A stretch of DNA of 42,268 nucleotides. It comes from Yinghuangia soli (lineage in GTDB: Bacteria; Actinomycetota; Actinomycetes; Streptomycetales; Streptomycetaceae). The notes beneath the pieces were generated by a model. It had not been told where the DNA came from and searched no databases. It saw only the letters and a list, made by a program, of their open reading frames with translations. Positions 15,492-22,631 of this stretch are shown one piece after another; position 1 is the first letter of the stretch, and every line of letters begins with the position of its first letter. Position numbers and translations under genes: made by a program. The stretch lies in assembly GCF_021502675.1 (NCBI RefSeq), contig NZ_JAKFHA010000004.1, forward strand, positions 432,737 to 475,004. Reading direction: 5' to 3'.

Positions 15492-15764
15492 ACGGGCGAC
15501 AGGTGTGCGGGACGGCCGTCCGGGACCGGGGGTGCCGGGGTGGACGGCGTCGGGATGCCGCCGAGTGGCGCGGGACGCAGGCGAGGAGACGCCACACGCT
15601 GCTCGCCGCGCCAGGGGGGCCGGGTGGCGGCCGCGCCGGGTCGGACCCGGACGCGGCCGGTGGGTATGCGGGCAGTGGCCTGTGTCACGCCTGGGGAGAC
15701 GTTGTCCGCAGCGGCCGTACCGGCGCCGCGCTCAGGGGTCCGGGACGGTCCGCGTTCCCCGGCG

Positions 15765-15965
15765 TCAGCCGGATTCCGCGGGGCGGTCGGGGGACTTGGT
15801 GCGGTGGGCGTCGTTGGCGTCGCCGGTGCGGGCGTCCGTGCGGCGGCTGCGGGCCAGGTAGTCGAGGGCGATGAGCTCGACGGCGTCCTGCGGGTTCTTG
15901 GTGCCGGACTGCAGCATCAGGTCGATCGCCAGGTCGGCATCCAGCGAGACGGTCACCTTGGCCAC
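15765..15965 (-). CDS. Small VapB-like (ribbon-helix-helix type) protein
   Basis: 66 residues from GTG at 15965, well supported by AAGGAG five bases upstream. AKVTVSLDADLAIDLMLQSG followed by KNPQDAVELIALDYLARSR has the pattern of a VapB/ribbon-helix-helix antitoxin: a short DNA-binding strand, then helices. The C-terminal 20 residues are polar and probably flexible. No PIN-domain toxin or other toxin partner is next to it; the upstream neighbour is a GlxA-type regulator and downstream is the gene-poor gap. It may be an orphan antitoxin or a small regulator. Confidence 0.75.
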   Translation of the reverse strand: MAKVTVSLDADLAIDLMLQSGTKNPQDAVELIALDYLARSRRTDARTGDANDAHRTKSPDRPAESG

Positions 15966-16072
15966 GGGCGCTCCTTGATCGTGTCGATCGTGATCAGCGG
16001 GACTCCGCGGCAGGATAGGCCGCCCGCCCGGCCCGCGGCCAGGAAGCAGGGCGTGCGCGGGGGCGCGCGGGG

Positions 16073-17032
16073 TCAGGCCGCGCCGCGGAAGACGCGGCGG
16101 TAGGCCTGCGGCGTGGTGCCGCGGCGCTTGAGGAAGTGGTGGCGCAGCGTCGCCGCGCTGCCGAAGCCGGTGCGCGAGGCCACCGCGTCGACGGTCATGT
16201 CGGTCTCCTCGAGCAGCTCCTGCGCGGCGAGCACGCGCTGCGCGGTGAGCCACTCGTACGGCGTAGTGCCGGTCTCCTGCTGGAACTTGCGGGCGAACGT
16301 GCGCGGCGACATCAGCGCGTGGGCGGCCATCTGCTCGATCGTCACCTCGTCCGCGAGGCTGTTCTGCAGCCAGTCGAGGGTGGCCTGCATCGGGCTCTCC
16401 TCGGGCGCGGGCAGCGGGCGGGCGATGTACTGCGCCTGGCCGCCGTCGCGGTGCGGAGGGACGACCATGCGGCGCGCGATCGCGTTGGCCACCCGGCTGC
16501 CGTCCTCCTGCCGCACGATGTGCAGCGACGCGTCGATGCCGGCCGCGGTGCCCGCGCCCGTGACCACGCCGGAGTCCTCGACGTACAGGACGTCGGGCTG
16601 CACGAGCGCGCGCGGGTACTCGCGGGCCAGGCGCTGCGCGTACATCCAGTGCGTCGTGCAGCGGCGGCCGTCCAGGAGCCCGGCCTCGCCCAGCACGAAG
16701 GCGCCCGAGCACACGCTCAGCACGCGGCCGCCGCGGTCCACGGTGTCGCGCAGCGCCTGCAGGAGCGAGTCGGGCAGCGGCTCGGCGCGGTCGTGGTCGC
16801 CGGAGGCCGGGACGACCACGAGGTCGGCCTGCGCGATGCGGTCCACGCCGTGCTCGACGTCGATCGAGAAGCCGCTGTTGGTCCGGACCCGGCCCGGCCG
16901 GTAGGTGGCCAGGGCGAAGTCGTAGACCGGCAACCCGTGGTCGCCGCGGTCGATTCCGAACACCTCGCAGGCGACCCCGAGTTCGAAGGGATGCACACCG
17001 GGGATGGCCACCGCGACGACGTTTTTCAGCAT
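16073..17032 (-). CDS. GlxA-family transcriptional regulator (DJ-1/PfpI plus AraC)
   Basis: 319 residues from the ATG at 17032; longer starts would run through the palindromes at 17043-17098. Residues 1-170 form a DJ-1/PfpI (class I amidotransferase-like) sensor with VLSVCSGAFVLGEAGLLDGRRCTTHW, whose Cys is the usual elbow residue. Residues about 215-319 hold two AraC helix-turn-helix motifs (TIEQMAAHALMSPRTFARKFQQETG and AVASRTGFGSAATLRHHFLKRRGTTP). Such regulators control amino-acid, amine or secondary metabolic genes; the ligand is unknown. TGGCA-type sites upstream suggest autoregulation. Confidence 0.94.
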   Translation of the reverse strand: MLKNVVAVAIPGVHPFELGVACEVFGIDRGDHGLPVYDFALATYRPGRVRTNSGFSIDVEHGVDRIAQADLVVVPASGDHDRAEPLPDSLLQALRDTVDRGGRVLSVCSGAFVLGEAGLLDGRRCTTHWMYAQRLAREYPRALVQPDVLYVEDSGVVTGAGTAAGIDASLHIVRQEDGSRVANAIARRMVVPPHRDGGQAQYIARPLPAPEESPMQATLDWLQNSLADEVTIEQMAAHALMSPRTFARKFQQETGTTPYEWLTAQRVLAAQELLEETDMTVDAVASRTGFGSAATLRHHFLKRRGTTPQAYRRVFRGAA

Positions 17033-17042
17033 GCCTGACACT

Positions 17043-17098
17043 CTGCCAGATCCCGGCACCGATTGGCAGGATCTTGTTCTGGGATGGCAGTACTGCCA
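17043..17098. promoter_or_regulatory. TGGCA/TGCCA operator cluster ahead of the GlxA-type gene
   Basis: CTGCCA (17043-17048) is mirrored by TTGGCAG near 17074, and TGGCAGTACTGCCA (17085-17098) is a perfect 14-base palindrome. All lie within 70 bases upstream of the regulator start at 17032. AraC-type proteins bind such half-sites in tandem, so this is the likely regulator binding region. Confidence 0.5.
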
Positions 17099-17134
17099 CT
17101 CGTGGCTACGGCCGCCAGAGGCCAATCTGGATGC

Positions 17135-17473
17135 ATGACGACGACGATTCTCCCCCTCGCCTTCCTGCTCCTCATCGCCTTCCTGGGCTTCCGCGCCGCC
17201 ACCGGCCGCGTCGCCGACAGCCGCGACGGACAGGACTGGCAGCCCGGCAGTATGCCCTTGGCGGCGCGGTCAGCCGATACCGCCGACGGGGGCGGCGGCA
17301 CGGCCGTCCGGACCGGCGGCGGCCTCGACGGCGGCGGTACGGGCGGCGGCAAGTCGCCCGTCCTGGAGCGCCACTTCCCGGTCCACCAAGTCGAGCTGGT
17401 CGCGGTCGTGGGTGACCATCACCGTGGCGACGCCGTGCTCGTGGGTGAGCGCGCGCAGCAGCGCGACCACTGA
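17135..17473 (+). CDS. Possible small membrane protein, end overlaps ABC gene
   Basis: An open frame of 112 residues divergent from the GlxA-type gene. The first 20 residues (MTTTILPLAFLLLIAFLGF) form a convincing membrane helix, followed by a basic and then Gly-rich stretch. From 17270 it runs antisense to the end of the ABC ATPase gene, where its sequence is probably only a shadow. Either only the first part derives from a real gene that has decayed, or it is a chance frame. No good SD is seen. Confidence 0.25.
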   Translation: MTTTILPLAFLLLIAFLGFRAATGRVADSRDGQDWQPGSMPLAARSADTADGGGGTAVRTGGGLDGGGTGGGKSPVLERHFPVHQVELVAVVGDHHRGDAVLVGERAQQRDH

Positions 17474-18073
17474 CCGGCCGCGCTCGTGGTCGAGTGCGGA
17501 GGTCGGCTCGTCGACCAGCAGGACGGCGGGCCGGCCCATCAGGGCCCGGGCGATCCCCACCCGCTGGCGCTCCCCGCCGGACAGCTTGTGCGGCCGCCGG
17601 CCCGCCTTGCCGGCCAGGCCGACCTGGTCGAGCAGATCCAGCGCCCGGGCCCGCACGGCCCGCGGCCGCTGCCCTGACAGGTGCGCGACCAGCAGCAGTT
17701 GGTCCAGCGCGGTCAGCGACTCCAGCAGGTTCGCCTGCTGGAACACGAATCCGATCCGCTCGCGGCGCACCCGGCTGCGCCCGGCGTCGCCGAGCGCGGC
17801 GACGTCGACGCCCTCGACCGCCACCCGGCCGCGGTCGGGGGCGGCGAGCGTCCCGGCCACCGCCAGCAGACTCGACTTGCCCGAGCCGGACGGGCCGGTC
17901 AGGGCCAGGAGTTCGCCCGCCGGGACGCTCAGCGACACGGCGTCCAGGGCGGTCAAGCGGCGGTCCCCGTCGGGGTAGGTGAGCGTGACGTCCGCCAGTT
18001 CGAGGACCGGCGCTGACGCAGGGATCGCGGTGTTCGCGGCGCTCACGGCGTTCGAGGCGTTCGAGGCGTTCAT
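17270..18073 (-). CDS. ABC transporter ATP-binding protein (MacB/LolD type)
   Basis: 267 residues. The start ATG overlaps the permease stop (ATGA), so the pair is translationally coupled. Walker A is GPSGSGKSS (60-68), the Q-loop FVFQQANLL, the signature LSGGERQRVGIARAL, Walker B VLLVDEPTSALD and the H-loop VTHD, all intact. Residues 24-235 are the nucleotide-binding domain; the N-terminal MNASNASNAVSAAN is a repeat-encoded leader and the tail is Ala-rich. It powers the FtsX/MacB-like permease encoded just upstream; the unit probably exports a lipid, peptide or antibiotic-like compound. The divergent two-component system at 19388-21393 is the likely regulator. Confidence 0.94.
   Translation of the reverse strand: MNASNASNAVSAANTAIPASAPVLELADVTLTYPDGDRRLTALDAVSLSVPAGELLALTGPSGSGKSSLLAVAGTLAAPDRGRVAVEGVDVAALGDAGRSRVRRERIGFVFQQANLLESLTALDQLLLVAHLSGQRPRAVRARALDLLDQVGLAGKAGRRPHKLSGGERQRVGIARALMGRPAVLLVDEPTSALDHERGRSVVALLRALTHEHGVATVMVTHDRDQLDLVDREVALQDGRLAAARTAAVEAAAGPDGRAAAPVGGIG
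18047..18073. repeat. 9-bp tandem repeat at the ABC ATPase start
   Basis: GGCGTTCGA at 18047-18055 and 18056-18064, then GGCGTTCAT at 18065-18073, which supplies the start codon. It encodes the N-terminal NASNAS in frame, so copy changes would keep the frame. Confidence 0.65.
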
Positions 18074-19149
18074 CGGGCGGCTCCCAGCGCGGTGATCGGA
18101 TCGACGGTGACGACCTTGCGGACCGCGAGCGCGGCACCGACCAGGCCCAGCGCGGTCATCGCACCCAGCGGGACCAGCACCGTCGACGCATCCGACACGA
18201 ACGGCACGAACTGCGACGCCACCGAACCCAGCGCGGTCCCCGCCGCGGCGCCCAGCAGGCCGCCCGCCACGAGCACCATCAGCGCCTGGGCCAGCGCATC
18301 GCGCAGCAAGTAGCCGCGCGAGGCACCCATCGCGCGCACCACCGCCAGGTCGCGGCCGCGCTGGATCGTCCACACCGTGAAGAACGCGCCCACGACCAGC
18401 GCCGAGACCAGCAGCAGCAACCCCTGGATCAGCAGCAGCGAACCCCGCTCCGCCGCGTAGCCGCCGACCGCGTCGTACGCATCGTCCTTGGCGACCGTCA
18501 CGGTCCCGGCGGCCGCATCGGCGGCCTTGGTGTCGGCCCCGCCGGACAGTTCGAGCGCCACCGCGGTGGCCCCGTCGCTGCGGGTGATCTGCTGCCATGT
18601 CGCGAACGGCACGTACGCGACCGGGGTGTGGCTGAACGACCCGGTCGAGGCGAACCCGGCCACGGTCAGCGGGATCCCCGACACCGTGACGCGCCCGCCG
18701 ACCGCCACGCCCGCGTCCTCCGCGAGCTGCTCCGGCATGAGGATCTCGCCCGGACCGGGCAGCCGCCCCGCGGTGGGCTCGGGCGCCAGACCGGTCTCCG
18801 GGACGGTGCCGAAGAACGTCGCCGCCGCGGCCCGCCCGTCCGGACCGGTCACCCGGTTCGTCGAGACGCCGAGCGGCTGCGCCGAGACCACACCGGGCCG
18901 GCCCTGCCACTGCTCCCATTGCGCGCGGGTGACCGTGCTGCCGGTGAACGACAGGTCCTGCCCCTTCGGCGGCTTCTGGAACGCCAGATCGCCGACCGGC
19001 AGGCGCTTGAGGCCGGAGATGCCCTCGTTGCCCAGGCCCGCGGTCAGCCCGGACAGCATCACCACCATCAGGACCATGAGCGCGACGACCGTGCCGAGCA
19101 GGGCGAACCGGCCCCGCGCGGCCCTCAGGTCCCGCATCGCGATGAACAC
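18070..19149 (-). CDS. ABC transporter permease, FtsX/MacB family
   Basis: 359 residues from GTG at 19149 with GAGGAG upstream. MRDLRAARGRFALLGTVVALMVLMVVML is the first membrane helix, followed by an extracytoplasmic domain of about 200 residues (LPVGDLAFQKPPKGQ to AVALELSGG), then three membrane helices near residues 245-350 (LLLIQGLLLLVSALVVGAFF, LAQALMVLVAGGLLGAAAG, VLVPLGAMTALGLVGAALAV). WTIQRGRDLAVVRAMGASRGYLL is the classic FtsX-domain cytoplasmic motif. One such subunit with four helices forms a homodimer with the ATPase. It lies divergent from the histidine kinase gene. Confidence 0.93.
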   Translation of the reverse strand: MFIAMRDLRAARGRFALLGTVVALMVLMVVMLSGLTAGLGNEGISGLKRLPVGDLAFQKPPKGQDLSFTGSTVTRAQWEQWQGRPGVVSAQPLGVSTNRVTGPDGRAAAATFFGTVPETGLAPEPTAGRLPGPGEILMPEQLAEDAGVAVGGRVTVSGIPLTVAGFASTGSFSHTPVAYVPFATWQQITRSDGATAVALELSGGADTKAADAAAGTVTVAKDDAYDAVGGYAAERGSLLLIQGLLLLVSALVVGAFFTVWTIQRGRDLAVVRAMGASRGYLLRDALAQALMVLVAGGLLGAAAGTALGSVASQFVPFVSDASTVLVPLGAMTALGLVGAALAVRKVVTVDPITALGAAR

Positions 19150-19168
19150 CCGGCGACTCCTCGCTCTG

Positions 19169-19203
19169 TGCCTTGTTCCGTGCCTTGTTCCATGCCTTGC
19201 GCC
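19169..19203. repeat. 12-bp tandem repeat in ABC operon leader
   Basis: TGCCTTGTTCC recurs at 19169-19179 and 19181-19191, with a diverged TGCCTTGCGCC at 19193-19203, a 12-base pitch. It lies 20-54 bases upstream of the permease GTG, within the presumed leader or promoter, and could be direct repeats for the neighbouring response regulator. Confidence 0.6.
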
Positions 19204-19387
19204 GTCTTGTCGCAGTCTTCTGCGCCCGGTCTCCCGGACCCTCACCACCGTCGCCGAAACCGGCCCGCGCAGGCATCGCACAGCGGTTCACCCCGGGCGC
19301 GTCAATAGACGGCGCCGGATATCCATCGAAAGGCGGAGTCCCCCGGACACCCGGTCCGACGCGCCGATACCGGATGATCGAAGGGTC

Positions 19388-20728
19388 ATGGAAATGCCCG
19401 CACCGACTCCGCCGCCCAGCGCCGACCCGGCCGCTCCGGCCTCCCCGCCTGTGCCGCAGAACGCTGCGGACGCCCCGGCGATGGCCGTGATCGGCCTCAT
19501 GGTGCACGCCATGTTCGGCGCGCTCCTGGTCATCGCCGCCATCCGCACCGCAGCGGTCGGCGACCCCTCGGCCGGCACCGTGGCCTGTTCGTCCGCCCTC
19601 GCGCTGCTCACCGCCGCCTGGTACGCGTTGGGCGCGCTGCGCACCCGCGGCCCGCACACCGAGGGGCGTACGCGCGTGCTGTGGCTGCTCGGCCTCACCG
19701 GGCTGTGGGTGCTCGCCGTGGCGGTCTCGGTCGAGTACATCTGGGTCGCGTTCCCGCTTTTCCTGCTGCACCTCTACCTGCTGCCGCCGGTGCCCGCGCT
19801 GTCCGCGGTCGCCGCGCTCACCGCCGTCTCCGCGGGCGGGTACGCCTGGCACACGGGCGAGTTGTCGGTCCCCGCGGTCCTCGGCCCGGCCACCGGGGCG
19901 GTCGTCGCGGCCGTCATGATGTACGTCTACCGGGCCCTGCACCGCGAGGGCGAGGAACGCCGCCGCCTGCTCACCGACCTCGTCGCCGCCCAGGTCCGGC
20001 TCGCCGCGCACGAGCGCGAATCCGGCCGCCTGGCCGAACGCGAACGCCTCGCCCGCGAGATCCACGACACCGTCGCGCAGTCGCTGTCGAGCATCGTGCT
20101 GCTGCTCCGCGCCGCCCGCGACCCGGCGACCGCCCCCGAGGCCGCCCGCGAACAACTCGACGTCGCCGCCGACACGGCACGCAGCGCCCTGGACGAGGCC
20201 CGGCGCTTCGTCGCCGCACTGGCCCCCGCGGCGCTCGACGGCCGGGCGCTCACCGAGGCACTGGACCGGCTGACCGCCGAGGCGGGCGCGCTGGGCGCCG
20301 ACGCCCGCTTCGCCGTCGAGGGCGACGACCACGAACTCCCGGTCCCCGTCGAGGCAGCCCTGCTGCGCATCGCCCAGGGCGCGCTGGCCAACGTCCGAGC
20401 CCACGCGGGCGCCCGGACCGTACGCGTCACGCTGACCTACCAGCCCGACGAGGTACGCCTGGACATCGTGGACGACGGCCGCGGCTTCGACCCCGCGGCC
20501 CCGCGCGACGCGGGCGCCGAGGGCACCGGCTTCGGCCTGCGCGCGATGCGGGCGAGATTGGCCGAGATCGGCGGCGCACTGACCGTGGAGTCGGCCTCGG
20601 GAGAGGGAACGGCGATCGGTGCCACAGTGCCGTTGCTGACCCGGACGGCCGAGGACGCGGAGCCGGAGCGCGGCCAGGCCCCGACCGACATGCGTATCGA
20701 CACCACGCCTCGGGGAGGCGCTTTATGA
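19388..20728 (+). CDS. Sensor histidine kinase (HisKA_3, NarL/DesK type)
   Basis: 446 residues. After a Pro/Ala-rich cytoplasmic start come about five or six membrane helices (residues 32-182), with little extracytoplasmic sequence, so it probably senses within or at the membrane. The dimerisation/phosphoacceptor block is REIHDTVAQSLSSIVLLL with His226. The ATPase domain has an N-box-like ANVRAHAGARTV, DDGRGFDP and GTGFGLRAMRAR. The stop overlaps the response-regulator start (ATGA). GAAGG precedes the ATG at 19388. It is divergent from the ABC exporter operon, the usual layout of an exporter-inducing sensor. Confidence 0.95.
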   Translation: MEMPAPTPPPSADPAAPASPPVPQNAADAPAMAVIGLMVHAMFGALLVIAAIRTAAVGDPSAGTVACSSALALLTAAWYALGALRTRGPHTEGRTRVLWLLGLTGLWVLAVAVSVEYIWVAFPLFLLHLYLLPPVPALSAVAALTAVSAGGYAWHTGELSVPAVLGPATGAVVAAVMMYVYRALHREGEERRRLLTDLVAAQVRLAAHERESGRLAERERLAREIHDTVAQSLSSIVLLLRAARDPATAPEAAREQLDVAADTARSALDEARRFVAALAPAALDGRALTEALDRLTAEAGALGADARFAVEGDDHELPVPVEAALLRIAQGALANVRAHAGARTVRVTLTYQPDEVRLDIVDDGRGFDPAAPRDAGAEGTGFGLRAMRARLAEIGGALTVESASGEGTAIGATVPLLTRTAEDAEPERGQAPTDMRIDTTPRGGAL

Positions 20729-21393
20729 CCGAGTCCGACAGCCACGGCAGCGATTTGCGGGTGCTGCTGGTCGACGACCATCCCATCGTGCGTACCGGCC
20801 TTCGGGCGCTGCTCGCCGCATCGCCGGGCGTGACGCTGGTCGGCGAGGCGCCGGACGGCGAGCGCGGGGTGGCGCTGGCCGGGGCGGCCGGCGAAGGCGA
20901 CGGTGTCGGGCCCGATGTGGTGCTCATGGACCTGCAACTCGGCGCGGGCATCGACGGCGCCGAGGCCACCCGCCGGATCCGGGCGCTGCCCGAACCGCCG
21001 CGCGTACTGGTGCTGACCACGTACGACACCGACGCCGACATCGTGCGCGCGATCGAGGCCGGCGCCACCGGCTACCTGCTCAAGGACGCCGAGCCGGCCG
21101 ACCTGCTGGCCGCGATCCGGGCCGCCGCGCGCGGCGAGACCGTCCTCGCGCCGCCCGTCGCGTCCCGCCTGGTGTCGCGTATGCGCGAACCCGACCGCAA
21201 CCTCACCCCGCGCGAGGCGGAGATCGTGCAGCTGGTCGCGGACGGGCACGCGAACCGGGCGATCGCCAAGCGGCTCTTCGTCACCGAGGCCACGGTGAAG
21301 TCGCACCTGGTCCACGTGTTCGGCAAGTTGGGCGTGGAGAGCCGGACCGCGGCGGTCGCCGAGGCCCGCCGCCGCGGGATCCTGCGCGCCTGA
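20725..21393 (+). CDS. LuxR/NarL-family response regulator
   Basis: 222 residues. The receiver domain (11-130) has acidic pair Asp17-Asp18, phosphoacceptor Asp69 in VVLMDLQL, Thr98 and Lys120. The GerE/LuxR helix-turn-helix spans about 160-217 (LTPREAEIVQLVADGHANRAIAKRLFVTEATVKSHLVHVF). GGGGAGG precedes the ATG, which overlaps the kinase stop. A five-residue Gly/Asp insertion (GEGDGVG) before the phospho-site strand is slightly unusual. It should act on the divergent ABC exporter promoter and its own. Confidence 0.96.
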   Translation: MTESDSHGSDLRVLLVDDHPIVRTGLRALLAASPGVTLVGEAPDGERGVALAGAAGEGDGVGPDVVLMDLQLGAGIDGAEATRRIRALPEPPRVLVLTTYDTDADIVRAIEAGATGYLLKDAEPADLLAAIRAAARGETVLAPPVASRLVSRMREPDRNLTPREAEIVQLVADGHANRAIAKRLFVTEATVKSHLVHVFGKLGVESRTAAVAEARRRGILRA

Positions 21394-21434
21394 CGCCGCT
21401 GAGCCGTCCGGCGCAGCGACACGCCGACACCGGC

Positions 21435-21464
21435 CGCGACACGCCGCGACACGCCGCGACACGG
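21435..21464. repeat. 10-bp tandem repeat, three copies
   Basis: CGCGACACGC at 21435-21444 and 21445-21454, then CGCGACACGG at 21455-21464, with a looser related copy just upstream. It sits between the response-regulator stop and the terminator palindrome. Confidence 0.7.
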
Positions 21465-21466
21465 CG

Positions 21467-21502
21467 GCGGGGCGGGACCGGAAGCTTCCGGTCCCGCCCC
21501 GC
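21467..21502. terminator. Perfect 36-bp palindrome, bidirectional terminator
   Basis: 18-base arms (21467-21484 and 21485-21502) meet at AAGCTT with no spacer. It lies between the convergent response-regulator and hpnH genes and should stop both transcripts. Confidence 0.85.
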
Positions 21503-21523
21503 ACGTTGGATGCTGAACGAATG

Positions 21524-22528
21524 TCAGCCGCTGACCACCGCGCGCAGGCTCTCCTTGAGGGAGCCCATGGTGGCGAGGACGGCCGTCGGCTCGTAGCCGC
21601 AGTGCGCCATGCAGTTGTCGCAGCGCGGGTCCTTGCCGCGCCCGAAGTTGTCCCACTCGGTGGTCTCGATGAGCTCCTTGTACGTCTGCACGTACCCGTC
21701 GCCCATCAGGTAGCACGGCTGCTGCCAGCCGAGCAGCGAGTAGGACGGGATCGCCCACGGGGTGCACTCGAACTCGCGCTTGCCCTCGAGGAAGTCGAGG
21801 AACAGCGCGGAGTGGTTCAGGCGCCACTTCTTGCGCTTGCCGTCGGCGAAGGCCTCGCGGAACATCTTGCGGGTCTGCTCGACGCCGAGGAAGCGGTGCT
21901 GGATCGGCGCCTTCTCGTACGCGTACCCGGGCGAGATCTGCATGCGGTCGACCTTGAGGTCGTCGTTGAGGTAGTCGAGCACCTCGCGGACGGACTCGGG
22001 CGAGTCGGTGTTGAAGAACGTGCTGTTGGTGAAGACCTGGAAGCCCGCGTCCTTGGCCATCTTGATGGCCGCGACCGCCTCCTTGAACACGCCTTCCTTG
22101 GCCACCGCCGCGTCGTGGCGCTCCTCGAGGCCGTCGAGGTGGATCATCCACGCGAAGTTGCGGTTCGGCTTGAACTTGTGCAGGTGCTTGGGGAGCAGCA
22201 CCGCGTTGGTGCACAGGACGACGAACTTCTTGCGGCGCAGCAGCGCCTCGACGATCTTGTCGATGTCCTTGTGCATCAGCGGCTCGCCGCCGGCCAGCGA
22301 GACCATCGGCGCGCCGCACTCCTCGACGGCGGCGACGACCTGCTCCACGGGCATCCGCTTCTTGAGCACGTCGTGCGGCTGCTGGATCTTGCCGCAGCCT
22401 CCGCACTTCAGGTTGCACGCGAACAGCGGTTCGATCTCGACGATCATCGTGAACTTGTCGTTGCGCTTGATCTTCTGCTTGACGAGATGCGTACCGATCT
22501 TCGCGGCCAGGTTCAGCGGCAGACCCAT
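21524..22528 (-). CDS. hpnH: Adenosyl-hopene transferase HpnH (radical SAM)
   Basis: 334 residues, full length. FACNLKCGGCGK carries the CxxxCxxC iron-sulfur ligands (Cys38, Cys42, Cys45), SLAGGEPLMH the GGEP SAM motif, and the C-terminal CDNCMAHCGYEPTAVLATMGSLKESLRA with WAIPSYSLLGWQQPCYLM is highly typical of HpnH. The enzyme joins the 5'-deoxyadenosyl radical from SAM to hopene (diploptene), the first step toward extended C35 hopanoids. No squalene-hopene cyclase, hpnG or other hopanoid gene is nearby, so it is separated from the usual cluster. TTGACA (minus strand, 22590-22595) is a strong -35. A TetR gene is divergent with a clear operator between. Confidence 0.95.
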   Translation of the reverse strand: MGLPLNLAAKIGTHLVKQKIKRNDKFTMIVEIEPLFACNLKCGGCGKIQQPHDVLKKRMPVEQVVAAVEECGAPMVSLAGGEPLMHKDIDKIVEALLRRKKFVVLCTNAVLLPKHLHKFKPNRNFAWMIHLDGLEERHDAAVAKEGVFKEAVAAIKMAKDAGFQVFTNSTFFNTDSPESVREVLDYLNDDLKVDRMQISPGYAYEKAPIQHRFLGVEQTRKMFREAFADGKRKKWRLNHSALFLDFLEGKREFECTPWAIPSYSLLGWQQPCYLMGDGYVQTYKELIETTEWDNFGRGKDPRCDNCMAHCGYEPTAVLATMGSLKESLRAVVSG

Positions 22529-22589
22529 GGTGGCCTCGCCCCTCTCTCCCCGTCAGGCGGGCGTTTGGTTGCCCGGGACCCCCGGTTGC

Positions 22590-22617
22590 TGTCAACATCA
22601 ACATACAGCTTGTATGT
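22590..22617. promoter_or_regulatory. hpnH promoter and TetR-type operator
   Basis: ACATACA-GCT-TGTATGT (22601-22617) is a perfect dyad with 7-base arms, 15 bases ahead of the tetR start. On the minus strand TTGACA (complement of 22590-22595) is a consensus -35 for hpnH directly beside it. A TetR dimer here could block tetR and affect hpnH. Confidence 0.7.
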
Positions 22618-22631
22618 CACGGGAGCGTTGT

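Larger units (their letters stand above)
15066..15764. other. Gene-poor intergenic region
   Basis: About 700 bases between add and the small VapB-like gene with no frame that looks coding; the open frames are Arg/Pro/Ala-rich shadows. It holds two CACGTG-centred sites (15173-15210), a possible plus-strand -35 TTGACT (15223-15228) with a weak GAATCT 17 bases on, a small dyad CCGCA-GAT-TGCGG near 15284-15296, and a strong 14-bp hairpin at 15455-15491. A small RNA or a long add leader is possible but unproven. Confidence 0.5.

Noticed and set aside
15170-15688. Open frame of 172 codons in the gene-poor gap
   Set aside because: Arg/Gly/Pro/Cys-rich, no SD, no family resemblance, and it contains the strong hairpin.
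17270-20404. A 1044-codon frame extending the ABC ATPase upstream
   Set aside because: Only the last 267 codons match the ATPase; the rest is antisense to the kinase or out of frame with the permease. ATGA coupling fixes the start at 18073.
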